Assembly: GCA_029339195.1 (NCBI GenBank)
Contig: JAPTJF010000426.1
Coordinates: 1 to 54,388 of the forward strand
DNA from: Micractinium sp. NFX-FRZ
Taxonomy: Eukaryota; Chlorophyta; Trebouxiophyceae; Chlorellales; Chlorellaceae
Reading direction: 5' to 3'
DNA: 54,388 nucleotides
The notes under the pieces were generated by a model. The model was not told the origin of the DNA. It did not search any database and saw only the letters and a program-made list of their open reading frames with translations. Position 1 is the first letter of the stretch. Each line of letters begins with the position of its first letter. Position numbers and translations under genes: made by a program. Positions 20,822 to 31,579 of this stretch are shown here, in pieces.

Positions 20822-23800
20822 CTACGTGGACTTGCCTGCCACCCCGGGTATCCTGCCGGCATCCGCCTCTTGCAGCAGGTACTGCATGGAGGACGGGAGG
20901 TGGTGGTGTGTGTGTGTGGGGGGGGTGGGGGGGTGGGGGGGTGGGGGGGGGGGGGCAACCAGTCAGCGTGCACCATGCTGTAAGCAAGCAAGCGCACACG
21001 CCACACATGCCATGAGGCAGTGCCACCCAGTGAGCACGTCATGCTCCCACGCCGATTGCTGACCGACACTTTGGTGTTCCCCACCTGGATGCCCTGCCGG
21101 ACCCAGGCGCTGGCCCAGGCCAAATCAGCATACACGCCTGCGGAGCGGCGCACATGAGTGGCAGGGGGATGGCTAGACGCTTTAAACGTGGAGGTCCGCT
21201 TGGGGAGCAGCTGCAGCACTCAAATCCTCTCAAGGACCCGCCGCCTGCGCCCGCCCCCGCCCCTGCCCCGTCCTCCTCATCTGCGTGTGATCCTCCTTCA
21301 GTGTGCCCCCCCGCCCCCCACGCCCCACCCTGCCGCTTGCCTGGCTGCTCCCCGCCTGCGCAACCGTTGCCCCAAGAGGTGATGCCAACCTGCGCAGAGA
21401 ATGCATGTACTGCCACGTGTGTTCATTCAACGAGGTGGTTGCAAGTTGAGATCCATACACTACTGTGCTCTGTTTGCCGCCCCAAGATGCGGCGCAGCCT
21501 GCGTGCAGGCGGCAGCGGCTCAACAGGCGCGTGCGCGGCTCACGGCCCATCGCTCTGTGCGAGCGCTGCCTCCGCCCCATTGCGCTTGGCTAGCACTGGA
21601 CCTTTCCCGACCTTCCCAGAGGCAGCAACCCACCCTGCCTCTGCCTGCCTCCCTGTGCCTGCCTGGCTGATTGCCCCGGCTCGGCCTTTCCCCCTGGAAC
21701 CAGCCGCCATGATTGCAGCCCATCCCCTTGCGCTCGGTCCGCATGCTTGCCTGTATGTCGGCGCTGGCATTGGCGCCCCGCAAGAAGAGCGGTCCGCCGC
21801 TGTCGCCCCGGCACGCATCCTTCCTGGCGCTCGGCTCCCCTGCAGGGGGAGGCATGCCATGCCCACTGGCAGCGCAACTCGATGCTGTGTGCATGCATGG
21901 CGCACTTGCAACGCCCTCACAGCTGCAGCACCATCAGCTTGCCCTGCCAATTTTGTTACTGCCAACAGCCTACCCTGCCAACCCAGCCTTGCGAACTGGC
22001 CAAAGGCTGTGCTGGGACGGGTGGCGCTGAATGGTGGTAGGGTTGCCTGCGCAGCCTGCTGTGCCTGCTGTGGGCCCAAAACACGGCCATGGCATGAGCA
22101 CCTTCAGTACGCCGTTGACAAGGCCAAACAAAGAGGGCTTACTCCCCACCACCACCACCGCCACCACCACCCACACACGACCGCACCCACCCACAGCACC
22201 CCACGTAAAGACAGACACTTAAGCGCTGGACACACACAGACCTGCACAGAATTCGCGGGTCCAGGTCACATGCGGGTCGGTGGCCGCCATGTAGCGCCGG
22301 CATGCCGCCAGCGGCAGCATCTTCAGCGCCACCTGCACATGGCACGCGGACCACTCAGCCCAACATCAGCACATCAGCACAATGAGTCGGTGGATTAGCA
22401 CATAGAGTCACGTGTTGTGCCAGCGGCAGCAGTTTGAGCACCTGGCGGGAGAAATAGGGAGGGTGCGGGCAAGCGTAAGGGCAGGGCAGGGCAGGGCAGG
22501 AGCGCAGGCGCCAGAAGGAGGGCGGTGCCACCGACGGTTGGCCCAGGCAACGTGCGTAGGCAGCAAGAGCTGCTTCCAGGCCGTGGCACCTGTGCCAAGC
22601 TGCAAGCGAGCATTTCTCGTCACCCTCAGCGGTGGTGTTGCATTCAACAACAGCGCCATAGAACAGCAAAGCACGGTATGACGCACCTCCTGCAGTACCG
22701 CTGGGGTGATGTAGTCATCAGAAGCTGTGGTACCCCACCCAATGGCAGTCAGCATGGTGCCAGGTGCCACCGCCGGCCTCGGGGTACCTTCAAGTGGTCA
22801 GGGTTTTAGGGTTTAGGGTTTAGGATTTAGGTTTTGTCCAGAAAACAGCCTCGGTGGTTGGGAAGAGTGGTGGCATGCAAAAGTATTCCCCTGCGCCTGT
22901 GCGGCTCCGTTGCAGCCCAGTGATGCACCACACAAGACCGACTCATGCCAGTTCACCCTGCATCCTGTTGCACCTTCTATCAACACTCTGCCCCACACAT
23001 GTGCATGCCTTCCACATCGAGCCCCAAATGCCAGCAGCCGGAGGCAGTGCACTCACTCGGTGGCAGGTTGACAGTCACTCCAGTGCTGGAGGGGCGGTCT
23101 AGCAGGATCAGTGCCACGTCAGCGCCATTGGAGCCCTGGGAATAGAACCCGGGGTGCACCAGCGGCCACACGCCGCGCCGCACCTCATATCCCCCATCTG
23201 CCGATTTGTAGCCACCCAGCCGCACCTGCGCAGGGCAGGGGGGTCGTTGAGTCAGGTCAGAAGCATGCTCAGGCAGAGACCATTCCGCCCGTCCCGGTCC
23301 AACAGGGCCTGCTTTAAGCCTACTGTGCGGGGGGTGACTGTGTCGCACACAAACACACAGAAGCCAGCTGGCTGCTATTGTTGCTGGGAGGGTAATAAGC
23401 TGCACAGCTGCCTGTGGCTGCCTGCCTCCCTGCGCATTCGAGCGTAACGGGGAGCACAGAGGGGAAGCACGCCGCTGGACCTACGGGCCAGCACTTCGGG
23501 TGCCCTGGCTCTGGGTGGATCAGCGTCACTTAGCGTCACCCTGGCCCCAGAGGCCTCGGCTCTGAGGGCCGGCAGCCCCACCGGCCCATCACATCCCCCC
23601 ACCTGTGGGAAAGCATCTTCCACGCCCTGCCAGTCGTCTGATCTGTCCACCACGCACTGCGGCCGCGGGCATGGGGGAGAGGAGCAGGCATGCCAGCCAG
23701 GGAGGCGTGCAGGCACCCATCAGCGCAGCGTGCAGGGCAGCCGGGTGCAATGCAGGCCTCTGACGGCCGTCCCATGCTCTGAAGCCCATAAGAGATCGCT

Positions 23801-26800
23801 AGAAGTAATATGCCGTTCAGGCTCCATCCGCACAACCTGGCACGGTGTTGTTCGCCCCACTCCCTGCCCACTCCCAAGCCAGGCTGCTCTCACGTGGGCA
23901 GCGGTCAGCACGACGCGAGGGTGAACCAGGCTGCCACCGCAGGTGTGGGAAAACAGGTAGCGCCGCGAGGCGGTGCGGAGGCTGGCCATCCAAGGGTACC
24001 TGCAGGCAGCAAGGCACAGGCGGCAGGGAGAGGCACAGGCGGCAGGAGAGGCACATGACGGAAGGCGTGGAGAGGCGAAGCTAGCTGTCATGCGAAACAC
24101 AGGCTGGCTGTGCTGGACTAAGCTGGCCAATCACAGTTTCCTGCAGGCAGCACGGCACACGAGGGACTCCACTCCGACCATGTCGCGCGCAAGCCCGGCC
24201 ACAACACCTGGGTGGCACGCACAGAGAAGGGCACAGGAGGGACTCCGATCGGAGCACGCCATTTGCTGGCTGCCAGCCCCTGCCAGCCTGGCTGGGCAGG
24301 AACGGCCGGCTCTTTCTCCCCACCCTACTACAAGTGAGCCTGCTGAGGCTCTGCTGCGCCCCTGGGCTGCCCGTGAGGTGCCTGCTGCACTCCCCTCCTC
24401 GCAACTTTCCTCACAGCTTCCGTACAGCTTCCTCACAGCAGACTCCCTGCAGCACCCCTGGAGCGGCACTGACCTGCCCTGGGTCGCGTTCCGCCCTCCC
24501 ACAATGGCAGCGCTCACGCCGTCGCCGCTTGCTGGCTCCACAGCAGCACCGCTCTGCGTCATGGGCTCGCAGCGCCCGGTGGCAGGGCTGACCTTGTGAT
24601 CTGGCTCCCGACACTTGTGGCACACGCTGAGGTTGCCGGGGCAGGAGTAGGGGTCACACCGGGGGTCTGCGCACCGTCGGCAGCGGCCGCCGACGAGAGA
24701 GGTGGAGGCGCAGGCGCGGCAGGAGGTGGGGCTGCGGCAGACGTCGCAGCCGGGGGCGCACTGCATCGCACGCGGCAAGAGGCACGGGGCGACGGCTGTG
24801 AGGGCTATAGCTACCTAAAGAGACGGTGTGCAACCGCTGCTGCTGCTGCTGCTGCTGCACACAAGCGGACGGAGGGCGCAGCAGCAGCAGCAGCAGCAGC
24901 AAGGAAGGAAGGAACGCGGCCAGCTGCTTGCAGGCAACATTCAGCAGCGGCGAGCGGACGCATTGCAGTCCCGTGCATATTGCTGCACAACCGGCGGCAG
25001 TGACGGCAGCCCAGAGCACTCACGCTGTTGCACTTGCCCGCAGGGGTGCGGTACGTGCCGTCATTGCAGCTGGTGCAGAGCCCGGGACGGGCACAGCCGG
25101 CGCAATCCTGGCCGCACTCCACGCACTTGCTGCCCACCTTTGCAAACGCATCTGCAACATAGGCCGGTGGGTGTACATGGGTGAGCATGGGTGAGCCAGG
25201 GTGTGCATGGGCGTGCGGTGCAAGGCACAGTGGGCGCGTGGCGCTGCCCGAGGGCGCTTTGGTCCCGATGGGAACCTGGCGGGTAGCAGCATGTCCAGTT
25301 GCGGGGCGACACGCATGCAGCAGGCCGTGCACACAGGAGAGTGAAGCAGCCAGCGGCAGGTGTTTTGAGTGCGCCCAGTGTGGCGCTAGCACCCACACGC
25401 CCACCCGTCCTTACCCCCGCAAACCAAGCACACCCCATCTGAGTCGTGTTCACTGCAGTTCTCGATTCCCTGCATGCCAAGGCAGCCGGTTGCAGCATCA
25501 GAGCCAGTTGCTCCCGGCAGGCATGTGATGCCGGGAAGGTGAGGAGGCACCGCCAGCGGTGCAGCGCTGCATGCCTGGGCGCACGTGGCCGGCACGCAGC
25601 TGCTGTAGCCGTGCACGCCCACTGGCAACGAGGAGCGAGCTTGGAGGAGCAAAGAAGGCGCTCCGTGCTTGCGCCGGCGCCACGCAGTGTGAATCACCTC
25701 CTTGCAGGCGCCGCTGCCGTTTAGGTAGTGCCCGTAGTTGCATGTGACGCAAGCTCCAGTCTGGTCGCAGGTTTCGCAATTTCTGTCCTTGCACTTTTTC
25801 CAGTGGAGGAGAGGCAGGGGAGGGCAGGGCGCGGTGAGTGGTGCGTGAAGGGCAGGGTGCGAATGAGTGGTGCGTGAAGGGCAGGGTACAGGAGCGGGAG
25901 GGCGGCGCATGTGGGAAGGAAGGGGGACAGGGGCAGGGAGGTCAGCATGCACGAACGACCGCGTGTGTGCTAAGCCTTGGGTGGCTTGAGATAGGTAGGC
26001 TGAAGACTGCTGTGATGTGACGGCCGTCGATGACAGCACCGCAGGCAACACAGCGACACAGCGCCCCCGTTCCCCCGCCCAAATTCCCCGCCCCGCCCCC
26101 TCAGTCTCCCACTCACTCTCATGCAGCGCCCGGCACTGAACGCATCCACCAGCACGTAGCCCTGGCCGCATTCCCTGCAGCGGCCTTGTGCATCGCACCG
26201 GGTGCAGCCACTGAGGGAGGGGTGGCTCCTGCACAGCGCGCACCCCCCGCTTGTGGTGTTGTAGATGGGAAAGTCGGTGGGTGCTGCGGGTTGCACGTAG
26301 CGCAGCGTCCAGTAGCACCTCTTGCACTTGGCTGGCGTGGGGCCGCATGATCTGTGTGCACGGGGGAGAGATGACAGCTCAGCTCCGAAAGTGTGTGTGC
26401 ACATGCAAGGGCTGTGGGCAATGCTGAGGCGGGTCGGCGGCTGACAAGGAGGCCTCTTCGTTATCTCATAGCCCCGCTCTCTGGCTGAAAAGGAATTCCT
26501 GCTCAAAAGATCGGAGGGCAAGCCTTCGGCAGGGGGCCATCCTGCCTGTGACCTTCCCAGCCTCCCATGACCCCCACGCCAGTCCCCGCCCACACACCTG
26601 CAGAGCGGGTCTCGGCAGGGCATGCATCTGGGGCCTGCCAGCATGGCACCAGGCTTGCACACCTGGCAGGTGCCATCTGGGTAGCATGAATCACACCATG
26701 GGACGGAGCACTGAAGGGACGGCGGGAGTAGGAACGTGGGGCAGCAGCAGGGTGCTGGTGGGCGTGTGCACGCGGGCAGCTCGCGGCAGGCGGAAGCGGG

Positions 26801-27148
26801 TGGTGGGCCGCCGCCGTGGTCGGGCTATGGACACGCCTCGCCAGAGCTCGCGCAAGCACAGGCTGACACATCGGGTTGTCCATTCGAGTTGACCCGATGT
26901 GCTTACCTCTAAGCCTGCAGACGTGGCATGTGGAGGCTCTTTGAGTGTGACGCAGCCGGCGGGGGGCGGTGGCTGACATGACATGGGCAGCATGCAAGGC
27001 ATATGCCCCCACATGCCCTTCTGTCCCCATGCCTGAAACGCGAAATTTGCCCGCGCGATCTGCGCTCACCCGTAGACACGACTCCAGGAAGCAAGGCAGC
27101 GGCGCAGCACAGGAACAGCAGCGGAGCTGCCGCGGCTGAACGGCACAT
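20822..27148 (-). CDS. Secreted trypsin-like serine protease with cysteine-rich N-terminal region
   Basis: Seventeen exons: 27148-27070, 26914-26907, 26710-26598, 26351-26117, 25793-25698, 25469-25415, 25151-25024, 24760-24474, 23999-23894, 23656-23603, 23225-23057, 22787-22687, 22332-22242, 21839-21751, 21389-21341, 21137-21085, 20881-20822; 590 residues. The start has a signal peptide (CRSAAAAPLLFLCCAAALLP). Residues about 27-320 hold many CxxC repeats of furin-like/TNFR-like spacing. The S1 peptidase domain starts at IVGG (324) and has catalytic His369 (LTAAH), Asp423 (ADVALILL) and Ser521 (GDSGGP). Asp515 sits at the trypsin specificity position, so cleavage after Lys/Arg is expected. It should be secreted as a zymogen. 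Introns 14 and 15 are GC-AG. Exon 2 is an 8-base microexon and the least certain piece. Confidence 0.88.
20920..20955. repeat. G-tract in the last protease intron
   Basis: G8, G7, G8 and G12-type runs separated by single T residues. On the coding strand this is a C-rich tract before the last acceptor. Confidence 0.9.
22411..22442 (-). repeat. Echo of protease exon 13 start
   Basis: The minus strand encodes VLKLLPLAQH after its own CAG acceptor, 110 bases upstream of the real exon 13 start VALKMLPLAACRRY. It keeps acceptor and frame phase but, if used, would break the protease fold. Confidence 0.8.
22801..22835. repeat. Interstitial telomere-like TTTAGGG array
   Basis: Three to four plant-type TTTAGGG units, one degenerate (TTTAGGA), in the protease intron between exons 11 and 12. 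Confidence 0.85.
24121..24160 (-). repeat. Echo of protease exon 9 start and acceptor
   Basis: On the plus strand, GCTGGCCA-TC---TACCTGCAGGCAGCA-GGCACA at 23981-24020 is repeated, diverged, at 24122-24160. The acceptor region is duplicated with some exon sequence. Confidence 0.7.
25829..25888. repeat. Two-unit tandem repeat in protease intron
   Basis: GAGTGGTGCGTGAAGGGCAG is present twice, about 30 bases apart, in the intron between exons 4 and 5. Confidence 0.85.
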
Positions 27149-27753
27149 TCCGCGACACCGCTGAAGCTAGAGATCCATGGGCAAATTTGCGGGATTCATG
27201 GCCAAGAGTGCCCGCGTGAAGAAGAGCGAGCGGGGCACGGCACTGCATGTGTGGCGCCAGCCTGGCACCAGCAGGGCACAGCGTGGGCGCCGTGAGCGCA
27301 CCTCTTTCAGTGGCAGGGCAATTTGCAAACACGAGCAACAAACCCATTCAAGCTGCAGTTTACCACCTGACGCCTGATGCCTGGCGCCTGACATGCCGGC
27401 ATGGCACTACACAGACTGCACCTCTGCGGACGTTGCTCCATTACTGGGACCACAAAGGCAGGGGGCCTTCTGCACCTGCTGTCCTCGACCATCTCAGCAT
27501 TGGATGGTAACAACGTTGCGTTGCATCAAGAGCAGGCCATGGCAGGGGAGACCATGGCAGGTGCACTGGGTGCCCCGGCGAGCACCAGGGCGGGCTTGCA
27601 AGCGGCAAGGCTGCACTCCCAAGCCAGCCTGGCCAGCCTGGCCAGCCACCAAACACCAGTAGTGCCGCTGCCACCGCCGGAGGATGACCATCCAGGTGGC
27701 AGCAACAGTGCTTGCCCCCTCAGCTCAGCCGGGGCTGGCGCCGCCCCGCCAGC
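27149..27753. promoter_or_regulatory. Protease upstream region and rhodanese 3' region
   Basis: No gene is convincing here. Open frames show no motif. The protease promoter and rhodanese 3' UTR must lie here; no TGTAA was found for the rhodanese gene. Confidence 0.45.
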
Positions 27754-29764
27754 TCAGCGGGTGGGCGGCAGCTCCTCGCCGGGAGCAAGGCCCTCCGCCC
27801 AGCGCGCCTGCACCAAGTTGCCCCCCTCGTCGTAGCTCTCCGCCACCCCAGGGATGTTCAGCCCTGACTTGAGCGCCTCCTTGCCTGCAAAGGAAGAAAG
27901 GGTGGGAGAAGGGAAGGCAGCGGGCGAGCGTCACAGGGCCTCCTTGCTTGCATTGAGAGAAGGGGTGGAAGGGCAAAGAATTATGTTTTGCCCGGGGTGG
28001 CTGACAACCAAAAGTCGATAGCCCCGACTCGAGCGCCTCCTTGCCTGCATTAGGGAGTGAAAGGAAGGGTGTTGTCACCATTTTAAAGCAGGGGGCACGT
28101 GTACACGTCACACGGCCCTCTGCCATTCTAGACATGTTGTGCCTCCCTGCCTGCCTTGACGAAGGGGTGGAGGCAAGAGCATTTTGTTTCAGAAGGTGCA
28201 TGAGTTTCAAACACAGTCCAGCCCTGGTTTCGGCGCCCCCTTGCCAGCTACCAAAGAAGGGGAACAGGGGAGAGAGGAGGCGGGACACCCGTCGCGGGTG
28301 GTAAGAACGCACTGCAGACCGCCACAGCAAAGCCAACAATCACCACAGACGGCGCGGGCCCACTCCATTCCACCCACCCGTGCAGCGCAGCCGCGCCCCC
28401 GCCGGCCGGCCCAACACACCAGCACCGCCCCCATGCAGCATCCCGGGCCAGGCCACCCCACCAGCTGCCCACTGCTCACCCGTGCTGACCCAGCGCCCCG
28501 CCGGCGGCCGCCGCTTGCCGCTGGGGGACCACACGGCACTGTACCCCTGGAACCCTCCCGCCAGCTGGGCAGCTGCCGAGTAGCCGGCAGCCGCCAGCGC
28601 GCCCGCCGCCTGGGCAGAGTCCTGCCCGCCGTCCCGGCACATCTGCAGGACAGGGAGTGCTTGCAAACCACGTCGGCAACAGCTTCTCTACGAGTACAAC
28701 GGAAGCTTCGAAACGGATTAAACAGCTGCAGCTCGATGAGATATGATAGTATATGAACGTGTAAGTTGTCCGCCGTCCCGGCGCATCTGCAGGGGCGGGC
28801 ATGTGGGTGCAGCAGGGCAGGCAGCTATGTGCGCAGCTGCCGCAGCACCCAGGCACTCCCCGTGCTCCGCATCTGGCCTCCTAAACCCTCTCCTTTAGCT
28901 GGCGGCAAGCGGCAGAAGGCTGCCCTTGCCCCTGCCTCACCACAATGAGCGTGGCTGCTGTGCTGGGGAACTTGGCAGAAGCCTGCACACAGGGAGGCAG
29001 GTGCAGTGCATGCCGTTGGCTCTTTCTTATGATCACATGTTTGTTCACTGCGCTTCAACATGGGCATGGATCGAGGCTTGGCAAAGGGACGTTGGAGGGG
29101 GGAGGCAGAGGGCGGGGTCAGGGGGAGGGGCCAAGGGGGGGCCGTGTAGCACACAGGCGAGGGCCAACAAGGGCAGGCAAGCAGTTGCCGAGGCCCCCGC
29201 CAAGGCTGGGTGCCTTGAACAACAATCACCTCCCTCCTCCAACCGGTGACTACCGTGCCCCAACCGAGAGGGCACCCGCCCCAATCCCGCACCTGCGCGG
29301 CCCACGCGCCGGCGTCCTGCCCAGAGGAGAAGGGGAGGTTCACACTCTTGCGGGGTGGCTTGGTGATGCGGCTGTCCTCATACTCTCTGGGGGAGCGGAT
29401 GTCCAGCACCATTGCCGGGCCATCCAGCAGCTTCCGGGCAGTTTCCACGTCCAACGGGGCAGCGGAAGCACGGCACATGGACGCAGCGCGCTGGCAGCGG
29501 CGGCGCTGCACGGGCGTCGGCGCCGGCAGCAGCGGCGCGGCGGCTCTCCGGAATGGCGCCGCTGCTGGGGTCCTGCAGGGGGGAAAGAAGCACGGAACTC
29601 GGATGCGCTGACAACGCCCTTGAACATGCCCAAGAATGGCAGCAGCGGCCTGCCTTTGCTGCCCCAACCCACCTGCAGGCCGCTGCCGCCGCTGCCGCCT
29701 GCTGACAGTGTCGCCGCTGCTGCTGCCAGCAGGCAGGCTGCAAGCGGGCGGACAGAGCCGACAT
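27754..29764 (-). CDS. Chloroplast rhodanese-domain protein
   Basis: Five exons: 29764-29673, 29572-29293, 28982-28941, 28642-28480, 27884-27754, giving 235 residues. The first 65 or so are rich in Ala, Arg, Gln and Ser without acidic residues, a typical algal chloroplast transit peptide. The mature part has rhodanese signatures: LLDGPAMVLDIRSPREYEDSRI, SVNLPF, TLIVMCRDGGQDSAQAAGAL and GYSAAAQLAGGFQGY. Cys140 in the CRDGGQ loop is the predicted catalytic persulfide-forming residue, so sulfurtransferase activity is possible. The exact partner and substrate are unknown. The tail after the domain (WVSTGKEALKSGLNIPG...) resembles plant single-domain plastid rhodaneses. Introns 3 and 4 contain repeated partial copies of exon 4 and exon 5 starts. 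Confidence 0.88.
27926..28172 (-). repeat. Three echoes of rhodanese exon 5 start
   Basis: The exon 5 acceptor region (plus-strand GAGCGCCTCCTTGCCTGCA, 27871-27889) recurs at about 27928-27965, 28021-28055 (closest, giving GKEALESGL) and 28139-28172 (most diverged). Each lies in the same intron at roughly 100-base steps. Confidence 0.85.
28766..28802 (-). repeat. Echo of rhodanese exon 4 start
   Basis: The minus strand reads CTGCAG then ATGCGCCGGGACGGCGGACA, against ATGTGCCGGGACGGCGGGCA at the real exon 4 start (28642). The echo lacks the catalytic cysteine codon. Confidence 0.85.
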
Positions 29765-31579
29765 CGCTCAATCGTCTGTGAAGCTTTCCGACTGCCTCCT
29801 GTTTCGTGTGCGCGCTCCCGCGCTTGCTGTGTGGAAGGCTTTTCGCAAGAGCGCAGCGGCAAGGGGGCGAGTGCTTGCAGTGCGTTTGTAGCTCAAGGGG
29901 ACGGTACTGATAAATCGCGGCAAGCTTGTGCCGCCTCTGCGAGTTGAAGATGAGATGGGCGACAGGGTGGCGCCGGTGGCGCCGCGGCCCAGCCACGGCC
30001 CTGCAAGCAGCCACTGCCGCCTGTTTGGGGCTCTCAGCTAGTGCCTGCCAGGGAACTCAGTTGGGAGGTCCTTTATCTACAACACTTACAGGAAGCTTGC
30101 GAGTCACGAACCATCGTCATTGCATTGATCCAACCAAGCTAACGGCGGGGGCGGGAAATGCGCTTGTGGGCACACACAAGCCATGCAGGTGTGTGCGCGA
30201 ACAGGCGGCGACAGAGGGCCAGTTCTTTCCCAAACATCATGTTATCATCATATCTCAGCGGCAGAGAAGCAGAAGGTGCAGTGGATAAAGCCGCCTTCAG
30301 ACAAAACAGGCGCGAGGGAGAAGTGGTGACGCGTGGGCTAGATGCTTGCTGCCTGCACGCTTGCTGCCTGCTGCGGGTGCATAGCGTGGCGCTTTCATGC
30401 CAGAAACCTGCACATCCTGCTCCGGTCATCAGCCAGGAAGCAATTGCATGCAGGCTTTGGCCTGGAAGCCCTGCGAGCCTTGGCAGCCCGCCGGGCAGGC
30501 ATGGTGGCTGGAGGCAGTGGCAGTGGCGTACCGTAGCGGCAGCGGCGTACCGTAGGTGGTAGGATAGTGTACCGACTACGTTGCCGCCACGCATCACAGG
30601 GATTCAGCATTCAGATTGAACGGGATACAGGATGCAGGCACGAACCCCGCTTTGAGGCCCGCGGCATTGAAGGGAGGTTCTCTCTCATCCCCAACCGCAC
30701 ACTACAGCTGCCCACGGGACCGCCCCCGCCCCCGCGGCGGGCACCTGGTTGCGCAAGCGTGAGACGCGTGTCCCTAGCCAGGAGGCCGAGCACTGTGTAT
30801 CTGCCTAGCGGGACCTGGAGGGCAGGGGCAGTGCCAGTGCAGGTCAAGTCCTGCCGGCCTGCCAACCACATGACGGCGGGCCCGACCCAACGTGCGCCTG
30901 CTGGCCCGGCGGCAGCGGGAGGGTCCGCAGCGGCCAGAGGGGCGCAGACTAGGAAGATTTTGGTGGCACGCCATGCCCAGGACACACTGCCATGGGAACA
31001 AGAATCAGAAGTCAGGCAGGCAGGCGCCCTGCACCCTCGGCAAGCAGCGGCACAGCACGCCTGCGCACTGGCAGCGGCACGAAGCGGGCGCCGAGCTTCT
31101 ATGACAGGAGCGCTGTGCTGCGCCAGGGGGCGGCTGCCTCTGTGGCGATCTCAAGGCGGTATTAAGCGCAGTTGGTTCCAAGTCCTTGTGCAAGGTGGTG
31201 ACCGAGACGCCGGGTAGGGGGCGAGCCGCTGCCGCTGCCGCCGCCCCAGCGCGCCCAGCAGGCGGCCCTGCCCTTGCGCCGTTCCTTCGCCAACCCTTCG
31301 GCAGAGATCAGAACGGACACATTTGGAGTTTATAGGATTGACAGCGGCAATGCCACCCGCGGACTCGCTCGCGGCGTCGCAGCTCCTCGGGTGCGTCCTG
31401 TTCTCCGGTAACGCAGCGCCCTGACACTCAAGTGTAGCCAAGCCCGCACGGCATCGCCAAGGCAGTGGTGCTCCCGCTGTTCAGCTTCGGCCGCCGCCGC
31501 CGCCGCTCAGCCTCCACTGACAGTGGCACTGTTAAAAACGTGCTGTGTGACAGAGCCTTCATCTTCCCACCTGCCACAC
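29765..31579. promoter_or_regulatory. Long divergent intergenic region, no gene seen
   Basis: This separates the rhodanese and MYND-protein starts. It contains a near-perfect tandem GCAGTGGCGTACCGTAGCG/GCAGCGGCGTACCGTAGGT at 30519-30556. Open frames have no recognisable motif or splice pattern, but a lineage-specific gene cannot be excluded. Confidence 0.5.

Noticed and set aside
22801..22835. Chromosome end
   Set aside because: The TTTAGGG motifs are short and lie inside an intron with coding exons on both sides.
23057..23225. Protease as an inactive homologue
   Set aside because: Asp is present in ADVALILL, and His and Ser are also intact, so the triad is complete.
30567..31217. Plus-strand open frame upstream of the MYND gene
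   Set aside because: No recognisable motif, no splice support, and composition like the surrounding spacer.
31350..31407. Upstream ATG exon (MPPADSLAASQLLGC) for the MYND gene
   Set aside because: It ends in phase 1 and cannot join the downstream frame at the only nearby acceptor.
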